This document shows, in pieces, positions 1 to 5,745 of a stretch of DNA of 7,924 nt. The translations under genes were made by a program, and so were the position numbers. Source of the DNA: Rhodospirillaceae bacterium (GTDB lineage Bacteria > Pseudomonadota > Alphaproteobacteria > SP197). The notes under the pieces were generated by a model that was not told where the DNA came from, did no database searches, and saw only the letters and a list, made by a program, of their open reading frames with translations. Positions within the stretch are counted from its first letter, which is position 1. Every line of letters begins with the position of its first letter. The stretch is from positions 1 to 7,924 of the forward strand of contig JABIUG010000031.1 of the NCBI GenBank assembly GCA_018700655.1, given 5' to 3'.

Positions 1-501
1 GGCATCGTCGGCATCGGCGGACTCAGGGCCTGCGAGGAGGACCATGGCGATGATCGCGGCACAGAACGGCAGGTTGATCCAGAAGATCCAGCGCCAGCTT
101 GCGTGATCGACCAGCAGGCCGCCCGCGAACGGCCCCAAAGCCATGAAGACGGCTGAGATCGTCACCATGATGCCAAAGGCGTGGCCGCGTTCTTCTGCGG
201 CAAAGGCACGGGTCACCATGGCCCAGGCGGCGGGGAACATCAGGGCCGCACCCGTGCCCTGGATCGCGCGTGCGCCGATCACCCAGCCACCGTCGCCAGC
301 CAGCCCGGCGATCAGGGACGCCGTGGCGAAAAGCCCGACGCCGGTGCTTGCGGTCGCGCGCCGGCTGATCCGGTCGCAGAGCTTGCCGCCCAGCGCAACC
401 AGGCAGGTCATCGCCAGAAGGTAGGCGTTGACGACCCAGTGGGCGGCGGTCTGGGAAAGCCCGAGCTCCTGCTGGATCGTCGCCAGCGCCACGCCCAGCA
501 C
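1..501 (-). CDS. MFS drug-efflux-type transporter (partial, N-terminal part)
   Basis: This is a major facilitator superfamily permease, most like the DHA families of proton-driven drug exporters in the inner membrane. About 167 codons are visible on the minus strand, and the C-terminal part lies beyond base 1. Family motifs appear in the expected order. Motif A in the loop between helices 2 and 3 reads GGKLCDRISRR. A motif B-like RAIQGTGAA follows. A motif C-like GPFAGGLL precedes WRWIFWINLPF, which is typical of EmrB/QacA relatives. The start is a problem. Homology begins at VLGVALATIQ, in the middle of what should be helix 1, and upstream in frame there is no ATG and no plausible first half of that helix. 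A GTG at 501 is the only usable start and would leave helix 1 truncated. The gene may therefore be 5'-deleted. The efflux class is confident, the substrate is unknown. Confidence 0.85.
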   Translation of the reverse strand, partial: MLGVALATIQQELGLSQTAAHWVVNAYLLAMTCLVALGGKLCDRISRRATASTGVGLFATASLIAGLAGDGGWVIGARAIQGTGAALMFPAAWAMVTRAFAAEERGHAFGIMVTISAVFMALGPFAGGLLVDHASWRWIFWINLPFCAAIIAMVLLAGPESADADDA

Positions 502-529
502 GTTCTCGGTCTGGGATCGAACCCGGTAT

Positions 530-1510
530 GTATGGCGTCGCCTCGCCGCACGCTGGTTGATCCTTGTGCTTTTGGTGCCGGGCTTCGTTCCGGCCCGAGC
601 CGAGGAAAATGCAACGCTGCCGCGTTATGTCGTCTACTACAATTCCGATACCCACCCGGCCACGGCGCTGATCGGGCTGCCCTATACCCATGTCATTCTC
701 TCGTTTGTCACGGTGGGTGATGTCAGCGACGACGAAATCAAGCTGGTGATCGATCCGCGCCTCGATAACGCGCTGCCGGAGATCGGCGCGCTGCAGGCCG
801 ACGGCAAGAAGGTGCTGCTCTCGTTCGGCGGCGGCGCCATGGAGGCCGGGAAATACCTGAAAGTCGTCGAACGGGTCAATGTCCTGGCTGACGCCCTGAT
901 CAACATCGTTGATGAACACGGCTTCGACGGCATCGATATCGATTTCGAGGTAAGTGCGGCTCTCCAGGAAACGCCGCCGTCTGATTCGTTTGATGGCCGC
1001 AAATTCATGATCGACCTCACGCTCGCCCTGCGCAAGCGTCTGGGTGAGGGGCCGATCTTGTCTCATGCGCCACAGCCGCCCTATCTCGACCCTGCCTGGC
1101 ATGGCGGGCCCTATATCGAGATCCTGAAGCAGGCCGGTGATGCGATCGACTGGATCGCGGTGCAGTACTACAACAATCCGGCTTTCGATGCCCCGGTCCC
1201 GGCCGACATCATTGGTGCGGCGCACCGGCCCAAGGTGACATCGTATGCGGGCATTGCCTCGGGCGCGGTCGGATTCAAGTGGTCTTCCGACAAGACCCTG
1301 GTCGGGCTGCCGATCTATCACGCCGATGCCAGCAACGGGCATCTGGCGCCTGATGTTGTGGATTCTGAGGTCGTGTGCCCGCTGGTCGCACGCTATGGCG
1401 ACGCCTTTGGTGGCCTGGCAGGCGGGCAGTTCTCGACCGGGACCGACGACCACCAGTACTGGAACACCCAGCTCGCACCGCCCTTCCAGGGCGATGGCTG
1501 CGGCTCCTGA
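530..1510 (+). CDS. Secreted GH18 chitinase-like glycoside hydrolase, start uncertain
   Basis: This is a probable exported glycoside hydrolase of family 18, acting on chitin or related N-acetylglucosamine polymers. The diagnostic DGIDIDFE (DxxDxDxE) active-site motif lies at 926-949, with the catalytic Glu at 947-949. It is preceded by the KKVLLSFGGG strand. A downstream VQYYNNP at about 1160-1180 matches the Q-[FY]-Y-N substrate-binding strand of hevamine-type members. The N-terminus has a signal-peptide look: RR, then WLILVLLVPGF, then cleavage at ARA before EEN (about 601/602). However, no ATG lies in frame near there. The frame stays open back to an ATG at 428, but those codons are antisense to the MFS gene. 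Non-standard options are TTG 557 and GTG 566, both too late for a normal signal peptide. An ATG at 528 would fit if one base had been lost between 530 and 533. Two Cys near the C-terminus could pair. The family is confident, the start is not. Confidence 0.8.
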   Translation, partial: VWRRLAARWLILVLLVPGFVPARAEENATLPRYVVYYNSDTHPATALIGLPYTHVILSFVTVGDVSDDEIKLVIDPRLDNALPEIGALQADGKKVLLSFGGGAMEAGKYLKVVERVNVLADALINIVDEHGFDGIDIDFEVSAALQETPPSDSFDGRKFMIDLTLALRKRLGEGPILSHAPQPPYLDPAWHGGPYIEILKQAGDAIDWIAVQYYNNPAFDAPVPADIIGAAHRPKVTSYAGIASGAVGFKWSSDKTLVGLPIYHADASNGHLAPDVVDSEVVCPLVARYGDAFGGLAGGQFSTGTDDHQYWNTQLAPPFQGDGCGS

Positions 1511-1573
1511 CCCGGGTTTTCCGGGGCAGAACTGACCGCCTGAATTCACCGCATGCTGCCCACGATGGCGCGC

Positions 1574-1589
1574 CAGGCGGCCTGTTTTT
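1574..1589 (+). terminator. Weak hairpin plus T5 after the GH18 gene
   Basis: CAGG, a 3-base loop and CCTG are followed directly by TTTTT, 64 bases after the GH18 stop. The stem is only 4 bp, so this is at best a weak intrinsic terminator. It adjoins a perfect TGGCGCGCCA palindrome just upstream. Confidence 0.25.
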
Positions 1590-1591
1590 GC

Positions 1592-1619
1592 TTGCGGTCG
1601 CGCGATTGCGACCTAATTT
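1592..1619 (+). promoter_or_regulatory. Predicted sigma70-type promoter of the PhyH operon, near-leaderless
   Basis: TTGCGG (1592-1597) is a candidate -35 box. After 16 bp comes TAATTT (1614-1619) as the -10. The ATG of the dioxygenase gene begins 6 bases later, about where transcription should start. No Shine-Dalgarno sits at a useful distance: AGGA at 1621-1624 is one base from the ATG. A leaderless or near-leaderless mRNA is therefore predicted. The call rests on sequence match only. Confidence 0.4.
1596..1613 (+). repeat. Perfect 6-bp inverted repeat GGTCGC-N6-GCGACC
   Basis: The arms at 1596-1601 and 1608-1613 are perfect complements around a 6-base loop. They lie almost exactly in the spacer between the predicted -35 and -10 boxes of the PhyH operon. 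That placement suits a repressor operator. Because TAATTTT follows the second arm, the same sequence could instead act as a terminator for the GH18 transcript. Confidence 0.4.
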
Positions 1620-1625
1620 TAGGAC

Positions 1626-2465
1626 ATGGGCAAAGAGCTTTCAGACGAACAGGTCGCCTGTTGGCGTGATCAGGGTTACGTCGCTCCGGTCGATGTGATC
1701 GATCGCGACCATGCCGTGCGCTGCCGTCGCCAACTCGAAGAAGCAGAAGCGATCGTGCGTGAGAAGGGTTGGGACAGGGTGCTGGCCTACAAGGCCCATG
1801 TCGTGATGCCGTTTCTGGTCGAGATCGCACGCTCGCCCCATCTTCTCGATGCAATCGAGGACGTCATCGGGCCTGATATCGTGCTCTACGACTCCGATTT
1901 CTTCATCAAGGAAGGCCACACGCCGGGCTTTGTCTCCTGGCATCAGGACCTCACCCATTGCGGTTTCGACGGTACGGCGATGGTCAACTGCTGGGTTGCC
2001 CTGGCGCCTTCGACGGTTGAAAGCGGTTGCCTGCGGGTCGTGCCGGGGTCGCACCGGCTGGGGCCACTGGAACACCGGGATGTTCCCGATCCCGACAACA
2101 TGCTGGGGCGCGGCTTCACCGTGCAGCACGCGGTTGCCGCCGATGCCGGCCACGATCTCGTGCTGGCGCCGGGCGAGGCCTCGTTCCACCACGGCTATAC
2201 CTTCCACGGTTCACGGCCCAACACGTCTGATGACCGCCGCATCGGTCTGGTCATGCTCTTTGTCTCGGCAGCCATGCGCCGCTGCGACGGCAGGGCCTCG
2301 GGCCTGCTCGTGCGGGGCCAAGACCGCAACGGCAACTTTGCCCCCGACCCGGTCTCGGAAACCCTGCTGGAAGAATCCATGATCCCGGTCCAGGCCAGAC
2401 TGACCAAAGAACTCCTGGCGGTCGAATATGCCGGCGCCGGGGCCGAAGCCCACGTCAAACGGTAG
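1626..2465 (+). CDS. Phytanoyl-CoA dioxygenase (PhyH) family protein
   Basis: This is a cytoplasmic non-haem Fe(II)/2-oxoglutarate-dependent oxygenase of the PhyH family, 279 residues, a usual length. The 2-His-1-carboxylate iron site is visible. HxD is H106-Q-D108 in VSWHQDL, and the distal His is H194 in YTFHGSRPN. R205 in SDDRRIGL is the likely 2-oxoglutarate carboxylate ligand. GCLRVVPGSH (about 134-143) and LAPGEASFHHG (about 180-190) are typical strands of the double-stranded beta-helix core. The N-terminal LSDEQVACWRDQGYV is the standard PhyH opening and supports the ATG at 1626. The physiological substrate cannot be read from sequence: bacterial members hydroxylate many different small molecules. 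The gene is followed 6 bases after its TAG stop by an unrecognised gene, implying one transcript. Confidence 0.9.
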   Translation: MGKELSDEQVACWRDQGYVAPVDVIDRDHAVRCRRQLEEAEAIVREKGWDRVLAYKAHVVMPFLVEIARSPHLLDAIEDVIGPDIVLYDSDFFIKEGHTPGFVSWHQDLTHCGFDGTAMVNCWVALAPSTVESGCLRVVPGSHRLGPLEHRDVPDPDNMLGRGFTVQHAVAADAGHDLVLAPGEASFHHGYTFHGSRPNTSDDRRIGLVMLFVSAAMRRCDGRASGLLVRGQDRNGNFAPDPVSETLLEESMIPVQARLTKELLAVEYAGAGAEAHVKR

Positions 2466-2471
2466 GGAACG

Positions 2472-2933
2472 ATGGCAGAAAGCACCCTTTCGATCGGCTT
2501 CACGCCACCGGACCTTGATCACCCCGTTCTGGCCATTTCGGTCGATGAGGCGGAGTTTTCCGCCAACAATACGGCGATGCACGAACATTTTCGCGATCTT
2601 TCCACCCTGCAGGGCATGACCCTGAACGATCGCGAGATCCACAAACAGTGCTGGGGGGCCGTGGTGGCCAAGCTGGTCGCGATTGCAGCCGACCCGTCGC
2701 GTGACAGCGATGCCCAGACCCGGCGTTTCGTCGAGATGGGTCTTTGTTTCCTGAGTTTCCTGGCGTTCGGAAGCCGCGAAGCAGGCACCGAAATCGCGAT
2801 CTCGGCGTCACGTGAAGGCGACGTGTTGCTCAGGACCACACCCCGGCGTCTGATCGGGCGCAACAAGGTCGAACTTGGGAATTACATCAATGAGCTTGCC
2901 AGTGCCGCGTCGATCCTCGGCCAGCCGGCTTAG
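2472..2933 (+). CDS. Uncharacterised 153-residue protein, second gene of the PhyH operon
   Basis: I do not recognise a family. The frame begins 6 bases after the dioxygenase stop, and its likely Shine-Dalgarno AGGGA overlaps that TAG, so the two are probably translationally coupled. There is no signal peptide. The only strongly hydrophobic stretch is MGLCFLSFLAFG at about 89-100, too short and isolated for a sure membrane helix. The middle (about 50-75, LNDREIHKQCWGAVVAKLVAI) and the end (ELASAASIL) look helical. A beta-like segment EIAISA... VLLRTTPRRLIG lies between 107 and 129. Residues 1-30 are proline- and acid-rich. The product is probably a small soluble protein. Codon choice resembles its neighbours, which supports a real gene. 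It ends in TAG. Confidence 0.75.
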   Translation: MAESTLSIGFTPPDLDHPVLAISVDEAEFSANNTAMHEHFRDLSTLQGMTLNDREIHKQCWGAVVAKLVAIAADPSRDSDAQTRRFVEMGLCFLSFLAFGSREAGTEIAISASREGDVLLRTTPRRLIGRNKVELGNYINELASAASILGQPA

Positions 2934-2940
2934 GCATCGC

Positions 2941-3414
2941 ATGCGTTTTGTTGTCCCGGGCACTGTCGCGCTATCTCTCCTGATGGCCCTGCCGCTTGGC
3001 GCGGAAAGCCTGGGCTCCTACAGCCATGGGACACTGCGCAGCGAAGATGAACACCTGATCGTCTGTTATGACGAGGTAAGCGCAATCGAACCCGCCGAAG
3101 CGGTCAACGGCGCCCTGCTCGATCTTCTCGATCAACTCAGCGCCGCACCCGATGCCGCCGCGCTCACGCTGATCTATCAACAGCAGCTTTACCCATCACC
3201 GGGCTGGGGCGTGTTGTTGCAGGCGATCCGCGACCTGCGCTGCGACCTGGTCGACCATGCAAGCCACATCTCGCGCAGCACGGTTTTCACCGGTCCGGTC
3301 GAACTGCAGCCTCTGGAGGCCTCGCACAGCGTTGTTCAGAGCGATTTTCTGATCGGTGTTTCCCAGGCAACCACTCCAGGCTGGGTGCTCACGACCGAGG
3401 CCGTGCCCGACTGA
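2941..3414 (+). CDS. Small exported protein of unknown function, third gene of the PhyH operon
   Basis: A 157-residue product begins at the ATG at 2941, 7 bases after the previous stop. An in-frame ATG at 2875 exists, but it would put about 22 unrelated residues before the signal peptide and overlap the upstream gene. MRF followed by VVPGTVALSLLMALPLG and a cleavage site LGA before ES (about residue 21/22) is a classic Sec signal peptide, so the mature protein of about 136 residues should be periplasmic or secreted. It has two Cys, C42 in LIVCYDE and C101 in LRCDLVD, which could form a disulfide. There is no lipobox and no recognisable catalytic motif. Residues 50-82 are mostly helical and Ala/Leu-rich. 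I cannot name a family. The intrinsic terminator that follows marks it as the last gene of the unit. Confidence 0.75.
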   Translation: MRFVVPGTVALSLLMALPLGAESLGSYSHGTLRSEDEHLIVCYDEVSAIEPAEAVNGALLDLLDQLSAAPDAAALTLIYQQQLYPSPGWGVLLQAIRDLRCDLVDHASHISRSTVFTGPVELQPLEASHSVVQSDFLIGVSQATTPGWVLTTEAVPD

Positions 3415-3440
3415 TTGCTGCCCGGTTCGACATCCGCCAT

Positions 3441-3477
3441 CCCCTCCTGCATGCTTTTTCCCAGGAGAGGGGTTTTT
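3441..3477 (+). terminator. Bulged hairpin plus T5 terminator, containing the next gene's Shine-Dalgarno
   Basis: CCCCT+CCTG (3441-3449) pairs with CAGG+AGGGG (3462-3465 and 3468-3472), giving 9 bp with a 2-base bulge (3466-3467) and a 12-base loop. TTTTT follows at 3473-3477. This is a good intrinsic terminator for the 1626-3414 operon. The 3' arm reads AGGAGAGGGG, a strong Shine-Dalgarno 6-13 bases before the ATG at 3479, so the hairpin would also sequester that ribosome site. Confidence 0.7.
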
Positions 3478-3478
3478 C

Positions 3479-4182
3479 ATGGAGAACATTCGGGTCTAGG
3501 ACGCGGCAACGCGCATCTTTCACTGGTGCCTGGCTGCACTTGTGCTGTTTCAGTACATCATCGGCGATGTCGACGGCTTCCTGTTCGTGGTCCACATCTA
3601 TGTCGGCTACACCATCCTGATGTTTGTGCTGTTCCGCATGGTCTGGGGTTTCAACGGCAGCCCGCGTTCGCGCTTTCGCGATTCTGTTCGGCCGCCTTCC
3701 GAGGCGCTGGCCCATGCCCGCGACCTGCTGCGTGGCAAGCCGCCGCGTCATGTCGGCCACAATCCGCTCGGCGGTTACATGATCGTGGCGATGATCGTCA
3801 CCATCCTGCTCACCTGTTGCGCCGGGCTCATTGCCCATGATGACGATATGGCCGGCCCGCTCGCCGCCTGGCTGGTCGGCCCCGGCGAAAACTTCTTCCG
3901 CGAGGTCCACGAATTCCTGGCGACCGTGGTTATCGTTCTGGTCGGTCTGCATGTCGCCGGGGTCATCGCCGACCGGCTGCTGCGCCCAGGCGACCGTATT
4001 GTTCAGGCAATGGTCAACGGCCACAAACCCGGCAGCGTCGAAGAAGCAGCCGGCGAACAACCCCTGGCTCCGACCCGCCGCGCCGTGCTGACCGCGCACC
4101 CTTCGTTATCATGTGGCTGTTTGCCTATGCCGCGACCGATGTCGATACCCTGGTGTTCGAGGACGATGACGACGACGATTAA
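3479..4182 (+). pseudogene. Cytochrome b561 pseudogene (amber codon 7 and C-terminal frameshift)
   Basis: The intact ancestor was a prokaryotic cytochrome b561-type di-haem protein of the inner membrane, with four helices passing electrons to or from quinone. From ATG 3479 the frame reads MENIRV, then TAG (3497-3499), then DAATRIFHW. The family normally has VWD here, so TGG became TAG. All four expected haem ligands remain downstream, numbering the amber as codon 7: H15 (RIFHW), H39 (VVHIYVG), H144 (REVHEF) and H158 (VGLHVAG). NPLGGYM is also typical. A second lesion lies near 4091-4104. The reading switches by -1 into a frame giving FVIMWLFAYAATD and an acidic EDDDDDD tail, ending at TAA 4180-4182. 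Without the shift the frame ends at 4189 in unrelated residues. Restart at GTG 3542 would lose H15, so function is doubtful. Confidence 0.85.
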
Positions 4183-4204
4183 GCCCTGAGGTCTCGAGGC
4201 AGCG

Positions 4205-4843
4205 ATGTATCAGCTCTTCTACACATGGAAGTCCGCAGCGATGGGCCCGCACGTTGCGCTCGAAGAGATCGGTGTGCCCTACGAATTGAAGTTCATCGAT
4301 TTCGATCAGCCCTGGCCTGAGGATTACCTGCGGCTCAATCCTCATCGCAAGGTGCCCACGCTGGTCGATGACGCAGGCAACATCACCTATCAATCCACCG
4401 CGATCCTGCTCCATCTGGCCGACTGTCACCCTGAGGCGGGACTTGCCCCAGCGCCCGGCACGCCGCAACGGGCGCGGCTCTACCAGATCCTGTTTTTCAT
4501 GGCCGAGATGCTGCAACCGACTTACCAGATGCACTTCTACCCGGAACGCCACACGACCGATGTTGCCGGGATCGATGGCGTAGATGCCAAGGCGACGGAA
4601 TGGCTGACCGACCTGTGGGCCAGGATCGACGCGTTGCTGGGCGATGGCCCCTACTTTCTGGGCGAAGCGTTCTCGGTTGCCGATTGCTACATGATCATGC
4701 TGGCGGTCTGGAACCAGTCGCATCACACCAGTCTGCGCAGCTACCCGAATGTCTGGCGTGCGATCGAGGCGATTGCCGCGCGGCCTTCGACCATGGTGAT
4801 GCTCGAACACAATGGAATCGACGGGGCCGCTGCATTTCGCTGA
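4205..4843 (+). CDS. Glutathione S-transferase-like protein
   Basis: This is a 212-residue cytosolic GST, a typical length, expected to bind glutathione and act in conjugation, peroxide or dehalogenation chemistry. The N-terminal thioredoxin-like domain spans about 1-75, with the cis-Pro motif KVPTL at 49-53 and the gamma-Glu-binding pair Q63-S64 in YQSTAIL. The alpha-helical C-terminal domain spans about 88-205 and carries FLGEAFSVADCYMIM, the conserved N-capping/hydrophobic-staple region. GAGG at 4196-4199, 5 bases before the ATG, is a good ribosome site. Aligning the start with beta-class GSTs puts Ala at the position of the catalytic Cys10, with Ser at residue 10 next to it, so activation of glutathione by Cys is unlikely. 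It follows the cytochrome pseudogene by 22 bases and may once have shared its transcript. Confidence 0.9.
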   Translation: MYQLFYTWKSAAMGPHVALEEIGVPYELKFIDFDQPWPEDYLRLNPHRKVPTLVDDAGNITYQSTAILLHLADCHPEAGLAPAPGTPQRARLYQILFFMAEMLQPTYQMHFYPERHTTDVAGIDGVDAKATEWLTDLWARIDALLGDGPYFLGEAFSVADCYMIMLAVWNQSHHTSLRSYPNVWRAIEAIAARPSTMVMLEHNGIDGAAAFR

Positions 4844-4847
4844 TACT

Positions 4848-4864
4848 CCCCGCCTGATTCGGGG
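4848..4864 (+). repeat. Small hairpin CCCCG-N7-CGGGG after the GST gene
   Basis: A perfect 5-bp GC stem with a 7-base loop lies just after the GST stop. No T-run follows, so it is not a standard intrinsic terminator. It may slow transcription or be chance in GC-rich DNA. Confidence 0.3.
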
Positions 4865-4917
4865 CAGGGACTTCAATCGAACATCATCCGCAATACCTGA
4901 AGGGCGTCGGGCTGGTC

Positions 4918-5745
4918 GTGCTCGGCGGCTTCTTCATCAGCCAGTCGGGCGTCATCATCGGGTTGATCGACAATGCCAGTGTCTGGCATGTCCAGTTCTA
5001 TCGCTCGTTGATGGCGCTCGTGGTGCTCGGCTGTCTCACGCTCTTCAAACATCGTGGGCAGCTTGGCCGCCTGTTCGATACCGGAAAGCTGGCGATGGTG
5101 GCCACAGGCGTCTTCCTGGCGCTCTCTAACCTGCTCTACATCGGGGCATTTTATCACACGCGTGCCGCGAGCGTGTTTTTCATCGTCAGTTCGCAGCCCT
5201 TCTTCACCGCCATCGTTGCCTGGATCGTGCTGAAGGAACCGGTTCGCCCGATAACCTGGATCGCCATGACGGCAGCTCTGGCCGGTGTCGCAGTGATGAT
5301 GTGGGAAGGGCTGGGCGATGGCGGCTGGCTGGGCAACCTGATGGCGCTGGGCGCCTCCATCACCTTTGCCGGCTTTGGCGTTTCCCTGCGCGGCGGGCGC
5401 AACAGCGACATGGTGCCGGGCGTCATGCTGGCCTCGATCATGATCGCCACTCTATCGGCAGTCATGCTCGACGATTTTTCGATTACTGATCGTGACCTGA
5501 TGCTCTGCATCTACATGGGGGCCTTTCAGGTGGCCGCTTCCCTGGTGCTCTATGCTGCCGGTGCGAAATATGTTCCGGCTGCCGAGCTCATGGTGCTCGC
5601 CATGGTCGAGGTTTTCCTGGGCCCCATCTGGGTCTGGCTCCTGCTCGACGAAGCACCGACCGCTCTGGGCTTTGTCGGCGGCGGCATTGTCGTCGGCGCG
5701 GTCCTGATCAACGCCTTGACCGGGATGCGGCGTGCTCGCGACTGA
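4918..5745 (+). CDS. EamA/DMT-family transporter (true start may be upstream)
   Basis: This is an inner-membrane permease of the drug/metabolite transporter superfamily, with two EamA repeats and about 10 helices in 275 residues. The first repeat includes WHVQFYRSLMALVV, a typical helix-2 motif with Arg, and closes with VLKEPVRPITW. The second closes with LLLDEAPTALGFVGGGIVVG. Both [LD]-x-E-x-P turns are family hallmarks. Substrates of this family vary (amino acids, nucleosides, metabolites) and cannot be predicted. The first available start is GTG 4918, but it has no good ribosome site and falls inside helix 1. The coding frame extends upstream, encoding EHHPQYLKGVGLVV from 4879. An ATC at 4876 stands 5 bases after AGGGA, exactly where an ATG would be expected. 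Its 3' end overlaps the opposing EamA gene by 38 bp. Confidence 0.88.
   Translation: MLGGFFISQSGVIIGLIDNASVWHVQFYRSLMALVVLGCLTLFKHRGQLGRLFDTGKLAMVATGVFLALSNLLYIGAFYHTRAASVFFIVSSQPFFTAIVAWIVLKEPVRPITWIAMTAALAGVAVMMWEGLGDGGWLGNLMALGASITFAGFGVSLRGGRNSDMVPGVMLASIMIATLSAVMLDDFSITDRDLMLCIYMGAFQVAASLVLYAAGAKYVPAAELMVLAMVEVFLGPIWVWLLLDEAPTALGFVGGGIVVGAVLINALTGMRRARD

Noticed and set aside
510..526. tRNA T-arm-like string GGTTCGATCCC on the minus strand at the MFS/GH18 junction, possible att site
   Set aside because: The T-stem pairs only in part, and no acceptor, anticodon or D arms flank it. No integrase or second copy is seen.
945..957. GAGGTAAGT resembling a eukaryotic 5' splice site in the GH18 gene
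   Set aside because: The frame is open through it, no acceptor is needed, and the gene context is bacterial.
23..1549. Long minus-strand open frame of about 508 codons across the GH18 and MFS genes
   Set aside because: It is antisense to the GH18 motif-bearing frame and out of frame with the MFS gene. The translation is Arg/Gly/Asp-rich with no recognisable domain, as usual for shadow frames in GC-rich DNA.
3497..3499. TAG read as Trp or pyrrolysine (code change)
   Set aside because: TAG ends two intact genes nearby, and the same cytochrome gene carries a frameshift, so simple decay is the better explanation.
3389..4099. Minus-strand open frame across the cytochrome b561 pseudogene
   Set aside because: His/Asp/Gln-rich translation without any family signal. 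The plus strand keeps all four haem ligands in order.
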